This document shows, piece after piece, positions 24,731-36,278 of a stretch of 64,000 nt of DNA. Within the stretch, counting starts at the first letter, position 1, and each line of letters begins with the position of its first letter. This DNA is from Climacium dendroides (lineage: Eukaryota; Streptophyta; Bryopsida; Hypnales; Climaciaceae). The DNA is taken from contig OX467083.1 in NCBI GenBank assembly GCA_950106755.1, positions 28,267,029-28,331,028 of the forward strand. The letters run 5' to 3'. The notes under the pieces were generated by a model. The model did not search any database and was not told where the DNA came from. It was given only the letters and a program-made list of their open reading frames with translations. A program made the position numbers and the translations under genes.

Positions 24731-27667
24731 TTGCAAAATGTGACCTCGTCAACGAGGTCACTTTTCCGAGATTTCTGAAATCACTAAGACCATTTCAGTT
24801 TAGGATTCAGATTTTGCTTTTTCTCGTAAGGTTTATTGAATTAGATTGCAAAATGTGACCTCGTCAACGAGGTCACTTTTCCAAGGGTTTAGAGAGGTGA
24901 CAAAAATAATTTAGTTTTCATTTTAGGCTTCAGTTTTCTCAAAGAGATTGTTGAAATGGATTGCAAAATGTGACTTTATTAACGAGGTCACTTTTCCAAG
25001 GGTTTAGAGAGATGTCAAAGATAGTTTAATTTTCATATTAGGCTTCAGTTTTTTCTAAGAGACTACTGAAATGGATTGCAAAATGTGACCTCGTTAACGA
25101 GGTCACTTTTCCAAGGGTTTAGAGAGGTGACAAAGATAGTTTAACTTTTCATTTTAGGCTTTAGTTTTCTCTAAGAGACTACTGAAATGGATTGCAAAAT
25201 ATGACCTCGTTAACGAGGTCACTTTTCCAAGGGTTTAGAGAGGTGACAAAGATAGTTTAATTTTCATTTTAGGCTTCCATTTTCTGTAAGAGACTGCTAA
25301 AATGAATTGCAAAATGTGACCTCGTTAACGGGGTCACTTTTTCAAGGGTTTAGAGAGATAACAAAGATAGTTCAATTCTAATTTTAGGCTTCGGTTTTCT
25401 CTAAGAGACTGCTGAAATGGATTGCAAAATGTGACCTCGTCAACGAGGTCATTTTTTCAGGGTTTAAAGGGATTACTAAGAGAATTCAGTTTTCACTTTA
25501 GGCTTCATTTCTTTGCCTTCTCACTACTGAAATACATTGGAAAAAGTAGCCTCGTTGACAAGGCTTCTTTCTTCGGATTTTTCAGGGATCACTTACATAG
25601 TTCAGTTTTCACTTTAGCCTTCATTGTTCTTTCTTTACACTATTGAAATACATTGGCAAAACAGACCTCGTTAACAAGGTCACTTCTACCAATGTATTCT
25701 AAACACTCACTTAGAGAATCTAAACTTAAGTATGAGGTTCAAAATGTATTTTTCCGATGGTTGCTTTGGGCTGAAAATGTAACCTCGTTAACACGGTCAC
25801 TATTTAGGCTGATTTTTAATAAAGATGTAAAAAATACTTATTCTTGTTTTTTCAAAATAGAGCTTTATGGACATCGATGGAGGACTTCCACAAATGGAGC
25901 GTTTGGAGCTAGTCACCAATGATGATTCTTAGCTTGTAGTTGGCAATCCTCAGGTTAGATGCATTTCTATTTATTTTTGTATGATAAATTTTATGATTGA
26001 TTTTGTATTACAGTTGTCGTTGTATTTGTTTTCATTTCCATGACTTCTTAATGTTAACTATAACTTGGGTTCAATTTTCTATTGATTGTAGGTTGACAGC
26101 ACCATTGATATTCAAAGTGCTGATCAAGTTTTTGAAGGGCGAACGATAGATGAGGTGGAAGTGAATGTGCGAAATGATCAGAAATTGGACTCCAATGCAG
26201 TCATCAATAGCATGCTCTTCAATGGTGGTGGTTTAGGATCTCGATTTGATATTCCTTTCTACAGGATGCTTAGGCTTCTATTGGTTTGTCCTCTCCTCCA
26301 AAGTCAAGTGAAACGATTGGAGGCTCAGTTTGTTCATGGATATTGACAAGGTGATCGTGTACTTTACGTGTTAACAACAAATGACAAGGGAGCTTCCAAG
26401 TTAGTGACACTTGAGATCGTAGAGACGTGGGATGAACACTGAATACACGAGAATGACCAATTTGAGTGTTGGTTGAATTCTCAACCAACCATCTCACACT
26501 TGTCAAATCACATATTTTTCGTATGGGATGGCAATCACAAATTGGCGGCTTGGTATGCTTGCATTCACAGAATGCATCGTCATGACCGCAAGTGGCATTT
26601 GCCTGTTGATTATATCGGTTATTGGTGTCCGAAGGTCGTACATGCATTCTATTGGAGGCTATGAATGACATCAATTGGTGAGTTCCAATGTTTGTTAAAT
26701 CAATATTTATTTTATTTTACCACTTCTTCAATTGTATTGTAATATTCTATGTTTTCACATTCATTCATCTTACATTCTATTTTCATTGATATTTGCAGAT
26801 CTACAGAGCACTCCCATGTCAAAAGCAACTTGGTTCAACAATTGCATAGAATGAGTACCTATGACAACTTGCAAATGGAAGAGTTCAAGGGGCTTCTAAG
26901 TGATGAAGATTACAAGAAATGTGAGGCCAGAAAGCTACCAGGTGCTTGGTATCCATTGACATCTCCCATCTTCATACAATTCCTTTATCTGGTGAGTATC
27001 TTTTGTTTGTAATACTTTTTCATTCAATTGTTGTGATTTGTAAAATTCATTTTATACTGATTTCAAGTTCATGTTTTTCATGTGTAGCAAGAAATTGTTA
27101 CTGTTTCAGATGTGGCTGTGCGAACTTACTATGAGAAGACACGGTTGAAAAAATGAACTCCAAAGGGTGTTCATGAGGCCATAACTCAAGCCACCACTGC
27201 AGCTATCAAAGGATTTTGAACGGAGTTTGATAAACAATCCGCCATTGCAAATCCAAAAAATGGCATTGGATTCCTAGAAGAGGTATATTATTATGCCTAC
27301 TTGCTTTTTTTATTTATATGATTATTTTTGGACTTGATTTTTACTATACTTATGTCTTTTCAAATTTTAGATTAACTTGCATTAGAGCACCAACAAGAAG
27401 CCCGAGATGTCTTTGGAGAAACTTCAAAGGATTTCTACATGCCAAGTTCAACCAAACCACAAGGTTCGTTGGCTTAGGTGGTGGAATTCAAGTGAGACTT
27501 CTAGGGAGGGTTTCAGATTCCCCGCCCTCGATTTCAACACAATGACCTTAGAGACTTGGCTCTATAAGGCCTCATTTTGGGTTGAGGTATATAATCAACT
27601 TTTTTTTTCATTCATATGAAAAAATTTACGTTTTACAAGTTTATAAATATTTTGATTTTTATCTTAT

Positions 27668-27979
27668 AGTTGTACCATACCAAAAAGTGGTAAGAAGGAA
27701 ACGTAGTCAAAATTCACTGTGGTTCTTTTCTCTACAATTCTGTACATGTTGTTAACTACAGCTGCAGCCTTCCTTTTCAATTTTTGAATTGAATTTTTGG
27801 AATTTCATAGCATATAATACCTTTCCAATGGTATATTACATGTCATCAAATTTCAAAAATTGAGTTAGAAAATGAAAAAAAAAAATTGCAGTAATAGTCA
27901 ACAGCATGTACAACATTGTGGAGAAAAAAACTACAATGAATTTTGATTGTGGGTCTTTTTACCATATTTTGGTATAGTA
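27668..27979. mobile_element. Inverted-repeat MITE in the methylase-like gene
   Basis: Ends read GTACCATACCAAAA and, inverted, GTACTATACCAAAA. Inner arms also pair (TCAAAATTCA/TGAATTTTGA and TGTACATGTTGTTAAC against GTCAACAGCATGTACA). It occupies the place where the front half of the methylase domain is expected. Confidence 0.7.
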
Positions 27980-28993
27980 CTAGTAAAATTGTATTTGTCA
28001 AATACTAATTGTCATACTTGTTTATCCCTTGTAGTCACAACACTTTCGGATCCTCTTATTTGTACGAAGACAATGGGAGGAAACATCGGTGGAATCCAAA
28101 TTTTCTATCAGTATAAACCAACAACTTAGTGATGCAGGTACAGACCTTGAAGAAGTTGACCTTCTCCACAACTATACCTCCTTGCAGACTCAGCTCATAA
28201 ATGGTTCAATTCCGTGGAGAGGTGCCCGTGAGAAAGATCCTCTATTTGTACAGCTACTAATCAAGGCATCTTCAAAACCTGGTGATGTGGTATTGGATTG
28301 TTTTGCATCTACAGGTACCTTTCATTAGTCATTACTTTTTATTATTGAAACCATATAATTTTTACATTGTATGTAATATATTTGGTGCAACTGATGACAT
28401 TGCATTCAACAAACAGGGGCCTCTATTCATGCATGCCGCAACATTGGACGTCATTTGGTGACCTTGGAGAGCGATAGTGAGATTTTTGAAGGTCTTCTTC
28501 AACCTTTGATCATCCTTTCTACTTCTACTACCACCGTCCAAACTAAGCGGCTTTTGCCTATAATGTTGGATGATTTTGATGACGATGACATTGTCAAGCC
28601 TTCTACAAGGCCTCGAAAAAAAACGTTGTTGTAAGTAAGTTTGTTGATGCTTTTAGGCATGTGTTTATTTTCTTTTATTCTGCAATGTCTTTTAATTTAT
28701 TCAAAGTTTCTAATTATTTAATCATTGCATCTTGTAGAGGCAATTTTCTCAAGCATTTGGTGCTCTCGCCTTCTCCTAGTCCAAAGAGTTTGCCATGTTA
28801 CATTGAGACTCTAGCGACATCTATAGCAGAGGCTCCATCACCCATTTCTATTGCCAAACATCGTTCATACAATATTGTTGTCAAGAAGTTTTTAGACCTT
28901 GAAGCAAATGTTGAGACACCAAGGCTTACATATAGTGATAGTAGTGAAGCTAGTGATCATTCTTCTCCCATATGTGGCATTGGGTCAAATTGA

Positions 28994-29783
28994 TTTTGTT
29001 CTAAAGATTGTTGTTGTTACTTGATTTTCTAATGTCATATTGTGAGACTAAAAAGGTCACTACATTCTTGCACTTTACCATATTCTTAAGTTATTTTGCA
29101 TTTTGGTGATCTTTAAAGTGGTAGTGAAAAGGGCATCTACTTCAAGAGATAATGGTTACTGTTGTCAATTAGTAGAAATTTTTTTGGATTGAATCTATTT
29201 CTTTCTATTAGCAATATGGTACTTCTCTTTGATGAAAACATGTAATTAGAAATAGTAAATGTTGGTGTTAGCATAAAAATAAATTTGGTGAACTTTACAA
29301 ATGCTTGAAAAGAATTGTGAATTTTAATTAGAAATGGTATCTTCACCCTAAAATGGTTTTAGAATACCATATAAGTATAGGTCCTTAACTTAAAAAATCC
29401 CACTTAAACCTTGGATTTAAAATACTTGATAAATGACATTTATCTAAAACAAATGATTTTATAGTTCAAATCATTGATTAATCATCCAAACTCATTTTCA
29501 TCCAATGTCATGAACAAATGTATTTCATTCAATAAAGTCAACTAAAAAATAATGCATCCAACTCTGTTCATCTCCATTCATCTCCATTCATCTCTATTCA
29601 TCCTCTTTGAGTGCATCTATAGTTTTATGCTTTTATAATAAATCATAGACCAAAAATCCTTATGGTAAAAAATTATAGGTTTTCCACAAAATTTCAAAAA
29701 ATTCTCAATGCTCAACACTCATTGCTCATTGCTCAACGCTCAACACTCATCGCTCCTTGCTCATACTTTAGCAACCCTGCATC
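28994..29783. other. Gene-free spacer
   Basis: Nothing recognisable apart from a short CTCCATTCAT tandem run near 29570-29600 and a run of GCTCAACACTCATTGCTC-type repeats at about 29706-29765, just beyond the end of the Harbinger fragment. Confidence 0.5.
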
Positions 29784-30704
29784 TCAAACTACTTCCCCAG
29801 CGTCCAAAATTACAGCTTGATCATCTTCGTTGTGGTCATTCAAACCCTCTATGCAAAGGACTTGTAGAAGTGTCTCCAAGTCATCATGTGATTGGCCCAA
29901 GAGCATGTTGTGAAGAATAGCACAACATGTTATGACATCTGATAAAAAGGTGACCTACAAATCTGATTTAACTAGAAGTTCTCGAAAGGTCTGCTTCAAA
30001 ATGCCAAAGGCATTTTCCACAACACCACATCCTCAACGAAGCTTTCTATTAAAAAGAGTGTCGACTATGGGCAAATTTCCATGTCCTCTGTGTGGCACTA
30101 TAAGCCAAGGTAGTAAGGGATATCTGGAATCTGGCCATGCGATTTCAGACCTCAAGGACATGTTAATGGCTTCCACTACGTCCCGCATTACCGATGAGAC
30201 AATACTTTTTCCTCTAGCAAACATTTGGCTGCAAATAAACAAGCTTGCACCATGAGTAAGTTTAAACAATGTGCAAGCAACTCAAACAAGCACTAAAATA
30301 GACAAGCGGTACTTGGTATCTTTCCATTGAACTCTTGGTTTCAAAATTTCTGCTAAGTTGTAAATAGTGAACTTTGTCATGCGGAACATTGCGATCCATT
30401 TCTCGTTGTCATATTGGTCCAACAAAAAATAAGAGAACCACGTTGTCGATCTTGACTTCACCAGATCATCTTCAAGGAGATTGAAAACATTGCTCAATCT
30501 AAAGGTATGTAGGGCAGCCCATGTCACGGTTTCAATGTTGAAAGATGGTTCATCTGATGTCTCCGTAATAAGTTCTAGAGAATTCTCAGTATCCTCATCC
30601 ATGTCAAGATGAGGAGGATCAAATGCCCGATTAGTGGACATCAGTAGGAGAAGGATAGTCGAGGCTACAGCCATCAACTCCAATGAAGAAGCAAGGAAGT
30701 CCAT
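29784..30704 (-). pseudogene. PIF/Harbinger (HARBI1-like) transposase with core deleted
   Basis: Minus strand. The N-terminal FRMTKFTIYNLAEIL segment and KLTHGASLFICSQMFARGKS helix-turn-helix region are typical of Harbinger transposases, as is the following IAWPDS. The sequence then jumps to YPLLPWLIVPH and, after a frameshift, to VVENAFGILKQTFREL and CCAILHNMLLG, which come from the far end of the catalytic domain. The part between, with the first catalytic aspartates, is missing; the jump falls at DS, which occurs on both sides in this family. The stop is TGA at 29784. Terminal inverted repeats were not found. Confidence 0.8.
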
Positions 30705-33700
30705 GGCCGATGTTCTTCAAAACTGCAAAGCATTACATTCCACAAAAAATGTGGAGAAGTTAAATGTGGGAAGGGGATAGGAAAATACCACTCAAAAAGC
30801 GTGGAAGGAATTTTTGTCAAGGAACAGGAAATGTCACTAGTACACCTAAACGTGCAGCAATACAAGAAATTCAAAGATAGGGTTAGAAATCACTTGGAGT
30901 TTGAAGTAGAAGCTCTCGGATGACAATGAAAAAAGAATGTTACTAAAGACAACATAGTAGAAGAACCTCCTTTGCAACAAAAAATTTGTGCTGACTTGAG
31001 TACGTGAATTTGCAAGGCAAACAAACAAAAGTAACATGGCGGCAATTGAGATTCTCAAAATTGCCAAAATCCTAACTAATAAAACCCAAAAAGAAGATGG
31101 TCCTCCTTTCCTCCGTAGCTATTATAAGATCAAAAATTCAAAACAAAACAAATTGAAGACACGACATTGCATTCAGATAGAAACACGGCAGTGGGGCAAA
31201 CACTATGTACCTTTGATGCCTCTACACAATCTAGAAGTTGAAGTAGCTCAAAATCTCGTGAACATTAACACCCACTTCAACTGTCCAAGTGATTTCTGAC
31301 TCCATCAAGCTCAGTTGTGCATTCTTCAGAAACTCCAATTGATTCTAAAGAAAACAAGCTATACTTCAAAGATAAAACTATGAGAACTCTGAGGACATTT
31401 CGAGAATGAAGTCGCTCCTCAATTTTTTCAACTTGGAAGACGACAGGCAAGAAAAAAGGAAGCTGAAAGCAAACAGCTAAGGACACGACAGCTTTAGGGG
31501 CCCACCTCCCAAAACCTTTACTTATGAACCCTGTCAAGTGTGACCACTCCATCAGGATAGTGTTGTCAAGTCCATCGTGGCAAATTTTTTAAGAAAAAAT
31601 AAGGTTAATATGTAAACAGGAGCTCTTTTAACCACGACCGTCATCCTTTCGCATTTCTCGGAGAGGCTTGGTGAAAATCCTAAGCAGCAAAATAGAAATC
31701 CTTTTTTTGTCCTGCCGTTGTTATCCTTTAAGATTACCCTCGCCCTAAGCCCAAGTGTGACTATACCTTAAGTCTTCTAATCCTTGTTTGTTGGAAGTTG
31801 ACTACACAAGTTATTTTCAAAATTTGACTTATGCTCTTCAAGTTGAAAAAAAAATGCATGAAATACCTATACAAGAAAAAACAAACTAAGGATATCTTTA
31901 CTCTACCTCATAAAAGATCAAGCTTTGTGAAATAAGCACAAATAGTGGCAATATTATTGACAATAAAACTCCTCTTTATATGAATTCTTCTTCATATGAC
32001 TCCTCATATGAGCGGCTTCATATCAAACAAAATGCACTTAAAGACAATAGAGTTGACATCATAGCTCTTCCACCTCCAAGTGCCTTCACTTATGACAGAA
32101 ATACAAATAACAATAAGATTAAAAAAACAAAATAGTGGGAAGAACACAACAAAAGAAAGATAAAAATGATGAATTGAAAGTTGATGAAGACAACAACCAA
32201 TGGAAACATTGGGATGATTTGTCATAGATGACATTTTTAGATTATTCATCTACTATGCAATGAGCCACACAATATTGGGTACCCACGCATCTTATTATTA
32301 GGGGTGTGCAATTTAAGACATATCTACCATGCTATCTTTAAATTCTTTAACAAGCTTCTATCATAATTAGAATAATCTTCTTCAATCTATATAGTAGTAT
32401 TGGCTATATTAGTGTTGTCCAAGTTTTTTGTTCTTTTGTATACAAAATTTTACAATGTCATCTTTATGTAAATTTTTGCCTCAATAACATACAAGGAAGT
32501 CACTCTTTTGTATTTGGGAAATGATATGAGATCTTTGGATATTTTAAAGAGGGATATATATAATTAGCATATTTACATAATATCATAGGCTATTCTCATA
32601 ATATTTTGTGAATGTTTTCAAAATGAATAGTAACCAGATTTTTTCTAAAATATATATAATTTAATCTCTAAAGAATAAACAATATTATGTCTTTGATAAC
32701 ACTTAGTTTTCTAAGTGAATGCCAATGAATTCTTGTGGAAAACACATTAGAAAACCAAGTGCATAAAAAATATTGAATAATAGTAATTTAAACCTAAGTT
32801 GTAGAACACCAAAAACTTGCTCCAAAGACCAAATAGTGATATTTTATACCTAGCCTTATTAAAGATTATAATATAACACATATTTGACCATCATGCACAT
32901 AGATTTTATTTTTTGAAAAATATTTTATCATATTTTATGCAATACTTACAAAATTAAAAAAATTTACATATATCCTAGTTATCAATTTTGAAAAATTCAC
33001 CACAATCCATCCATCCATTAAGATAGGTTTTTTGTTGTTTTGTTTTATTTTATTTGTTTGTTGAGATCTCCCAAACTGTGCATCCCCTATTCACGTTCTT
33101 GGTATCATCAAAAAGATCTCAACAAGAAGGATGCATGGGCTTTGTTTCATGGCATTTGAATCTATGGTGAAAAAGTTATTGAGTTCTAAAGTTTTTATGA
33201 ATGAAAAAATTAGAAAATTACTTTTACATTTTATTTTGATTGTGGCAACAACATAAGACACATTAGTGACTATTGAATCCATAGTTCAATAAACATCCAA
33301 TAGTCACAAAATGCAAGGATTGAGTTGAGTTACATTGTTACTGAAAAGCTACTATACTTGAACATTGTTAAAAATGGCCTTATTCGTTAAAATGAGACAA
33401 TTTGCACATTTTGACACTACAACCCTAAACCAGTTATAGTGATTTATCCTTGAGTCGAGGATAAGATGAACCTGCAACCTTTGGGAAATCAAAGGTTTTT
33501 ATATATATTAATACATTGAAATCTCAACTTACTAAATAGTCTTAAAATTGAACAGTTATTATGATTTATCTTCGAGTCGAAGATAAAAATGAGACTACCA
33601 AAAGTCTCAATATAACGAATATGGCCTTAAAATATAAACCCTGAAGCTCGAGATTGAAACTCTCTAATAAAGTATTTATACAACTAAAACCATGCAAAAT

Positions 33701-35620
33701 AAGGATAAGGATTTTAATTAGAATATAAGGATTCTAATCCTCAAATTTGATATACATTGTGTTGTTGGAAGTCAAAAAGAAATTCCAAATTCTCTATGCA
33801 TACAATTTTTTAACATTGCATGAATAAATTATCAATTTTCACAATGTTGAAAACAAAATTTTCTTAAATAAACGTACACATATCAGGTATAAATATATAA
33901 AGGCCAATTTCAAAAATTGGTTGTAATTTGGTGTAGTTCCCATATCAACACTTTTCAATTCCATTCATTCATATACTAGCCACATGTACTCTACAATATT
34001 TTTTAGGCACTTTTAATATTAAGAAGTGTTACTTCAAACAATGAAGACAATGCAACCTCCCAAATGTCAACACCTAAAATATTGACATGAATGGGGAAAG
34101 AAGACAATCAAAGAAAGCCATTGGAAGAGGTCATTGAACAAGTGACATTATATGACTTTACCATTATGGTTGTAGTTAGGAAAAAAAATTGAGCATGTGC
34201 CCACGCTTCATACGTGGGGTTGTTATTATCAATAATTGGTGTTCTACTCCTAAGAACATTGGAGTCGAAGTTTTCAACTTTTACTTTAGCATATATTTTT
34301 TTCATTTTAATTGCTAAGAAATTCATATTTCTCCATCCAAATCTTAGTTAGTTTATGCATAATTACAATAAGTAGTGATTAAGATAAAGTCTAGGCAACA
34401 CTCATGCCCCTCAAGAACTTCACATGGACCCAAAAAATGAACAACCTCATAATTTATGCCAACCCCACAAAAATTGTTCAAAGTTATTTTTTTCTTGATG
34501 CATACAACTTGTTGTGAAGAGGATGAAGGAACAATGCTCAAAGAAAAATGCCCAATAGAGGGTGCATGAACAATCCTTTTAAACATATCTCTTGATCAAT
34601 GTAGAAGTTAAATATTACAATCAATATTACTCCCATTGCTCTAAAATGTTTCAAGAGCTTCAAACATAAATTGCCACTTCTTTTCCACACCATATCCATA
34701 TGGAATCTAACATATTTATGTTGAAACAAGGTAGGAAGTCCATTGTGGGCCACTCATTTAATCACTATTCATAATTCCATGATTTGGATTCACAAAAAAA
34801 ATTAGCAAAAGAACAACAAACTAAGGAATATTCCACAATTATTTTGATCAATTCATCTTTAAAAAAATACCTTACAATTAATAAATGTTAAAAGCAAAAG
34901 CAAATAGCTTCCCATTGTGAGAGACTAATCTAGGATATAATATGTCTCTTCGATTCCTACACAATTCCAACCCTTTTAAACCACATGCTGTTGTCCATTG
35001 AATTTTCAACACAATTTTCAACACAATTCTAACCCTCTGAACCCCAATTTCACACTACATTAGAAAGAAAGAGAGTGATATCATAAAAGGTGAATTTGGT
35101 TCCTAGACTGAGAATCCCAACTGGTCTGGGCTCCATAATCGGTCTGCCTACCTTACATACAACTTCAAAACGAAGTCAATGGCACCGTATGAAGATTGCA
35201 ACCTAAGCTTCAAGCTTCACACCCAGGATTTGATGAGTGAAACTTTTGATGAATTGCAGGGAGGCATCGGGGCAACGTTCTTACCGCCGCAGGATTTCTT
35301 AAAACCGTAACCAGGTAAGCCCTCATTAAAACAACTTATTAAAATGTGAAACACGAATTACAATAAGTGGAACTCCTGGAACCCAATGGCATCGTAAAAC
35401 CAAGCTTCAAGCTTCTTACTTAGATGTCAGAATCTGTTGAGTGAAACTTCTGCAGTCCTCATCCACTACCAAGGCGACGTTTCGTGTAGAGCGAGATCTC
35501 GAGGACATAAAGACTGCTGGTAAGGGCAGTCCGGTTATACAAGAGTATCACTGTATCACGGTTCCTCTGTCAAAACAATAAACTCGTCTGCGTACTGGCC
35601 ATGATAGGCGTGGACTCATG

Positions 35621-35764
35621 CGCTTGAGTGCAGTCCAAGCCTTGTACCTGCAGTCCCCCGACAATTCGTCTATCAGGAATGGGTAACCACCGACGAGAAA
35701 CCGGCTACGGAGAAGATGGACTTGCCCTTACCAGCAGGTACAAGGCTTGGACTGTATTCAAGCG
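35621..35764. repeat. Inverted repeat, 33-bp arms
   Basis: The left arm 35621-35652 contains CAGTCCAAGCCTTGTACCTG and the right arm 35732-35764 contains its near-exact inverse. The loop is about 80 bp. Function is unknown. Confidence 0.75.
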
Positions 35765-35989
35765 TAGTTTTCTTGTCCATCTCCTCCTTCATGACGCAGG
35801 TCAACGGAAGATATCACTTCTTCGCCTTCGTCACAGCAAGTTCCGCCGATAGTCACTTGGACTCAGGATTCCGTCAAAGATCCTCGAGACAGAACATGAA
35901 GGCAAATTTCGCATAACAGCATCTGTCTCCATTTTCAGGGAAGCATGGATGGTCTTTTCGGAAATGCCGCGAAGTCATCGAATAGGAAA

Positions 35990-36058
35990 CGGCAACGAAG
36001 GACTACCCTTTAGGCTACATTTGAGAGCAACAATTCATGAAGGAATCCTTCGTTGCCG
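35990..36058. repeat. Perfect 13-bp inverted repeat downstream of H1
   Basis: CGGCAACGAAGGA at 35990-36002 pairs with TCCTTCGTTGCCG at 36046-36058, 221-291 bases past the H1 stop. It could fold in the H1 3' transcript but does not resemble the short histone 3' stem-loop. Confidence 0.7.
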
Positions 36059-36278
36059 GTTCAGGGTTCCTTCATAACCACAACGCATGCAATGAGATGA
36101 GATACTGCGTGCATTTGGACAAGCCAACCCCACAGCAAACACATGCTTACATGCATCTTAAGACAGAAATTCCAAGCCCCGTTCACCAACCCCATCGAAC
36201 CCTTTCAAGACATTGAGCATTCCTCCAAAATGGTGGTGTTCAGAAACACCAGTTCAGTAGTGACCACAGGCAAAGATC

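Larger units (their letters stand above)
23513..25799. repeat. Array of 14 palindromes TGACCTCGTTAACGAGGTCA at 115-117 bp spacing
   Basis: Twenty-base palindromes start at 23513, 23619, 23736, 23851, 24741, 24856, 24971, 25086, 25202, 25317, 25432, 25547, 25663 and 25780. Steps are 115-117 bp, apart from the first (106) and the 890-bp step that becomes about 117 once the CACTA insertion and its duplication are removed. The central two bases vary (TT, TC) while both half-sites stay. Spacers are related (GGGTTTAGAGAGGTGACAAAGATAG...) but more diverged at the array ends. The array lies between probable exons of the ParB/methylase-like gene. The period is not a multiple of three, so it is not coding. 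Confidence 0.95.
22358..28993 (+). pseudogene. ParB-like domain / DNA methyltransferase-like multi-exon gene, copy 1
   Basis: Exons read by homology to the copy at 55.4-64 kb and by splice sites: about 22358-22793 (basic, serine-rich), about 26091-26670, 26799-26991, 27088-27282, about 27390-27590, about 28035-28314, 28417-28630 and 28738-28993 (stop TGA). The 26-kb exon has a ParB-like DGNHKLAAW. The 28-kb exons have IPWRGAREKDP and KPGDVVLDCFAST|GASIHACRNIGRHLVTLESD, which resemble the SAM-binding motif and following helix of N6/N4 DNA methylases. TGA codons occur in the ParB exon and near 27155 and 27218. The segment that should hold the catalytic (S/D)PP(Y/W) motif is missing, replaced by a 310-bp inverted repeat. 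The last three exons read cleanly. A methylase role is inferred from motif resemblance. Confidence 0.6.
30705..36278. other. Gene-free region between Harbinger fragment and histone H1
   Basis: 31-35 kb is AT-rich with no supported coding sequence. Near 33430 and 33550 there are two related segments with a CTTGAGTCGAGG or TTCGAGTCGAAG small hairpin. From about 35100 base composition rises toward that of the H1 locus; direct repeats (AAGCTTCAAGCTTC near 35207 and 35402) and two inverted repeats lie there, but I recognise no gene. Confidence 0.5.

Noticed and set aside
23513..25799. CRISPR-like array
   Set aside because: The spacers are related to each other rather than unique, there is no cas context, and this is nuclear plant DNA.
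22358..28993. Bacterial or phage contamination as the source of the methylase-like sequence
   Set aside because: The exons are separated by GT-AG introns, are repeated at a second locus with a plant transposase, and host nested plant CACTA/MITE elements.
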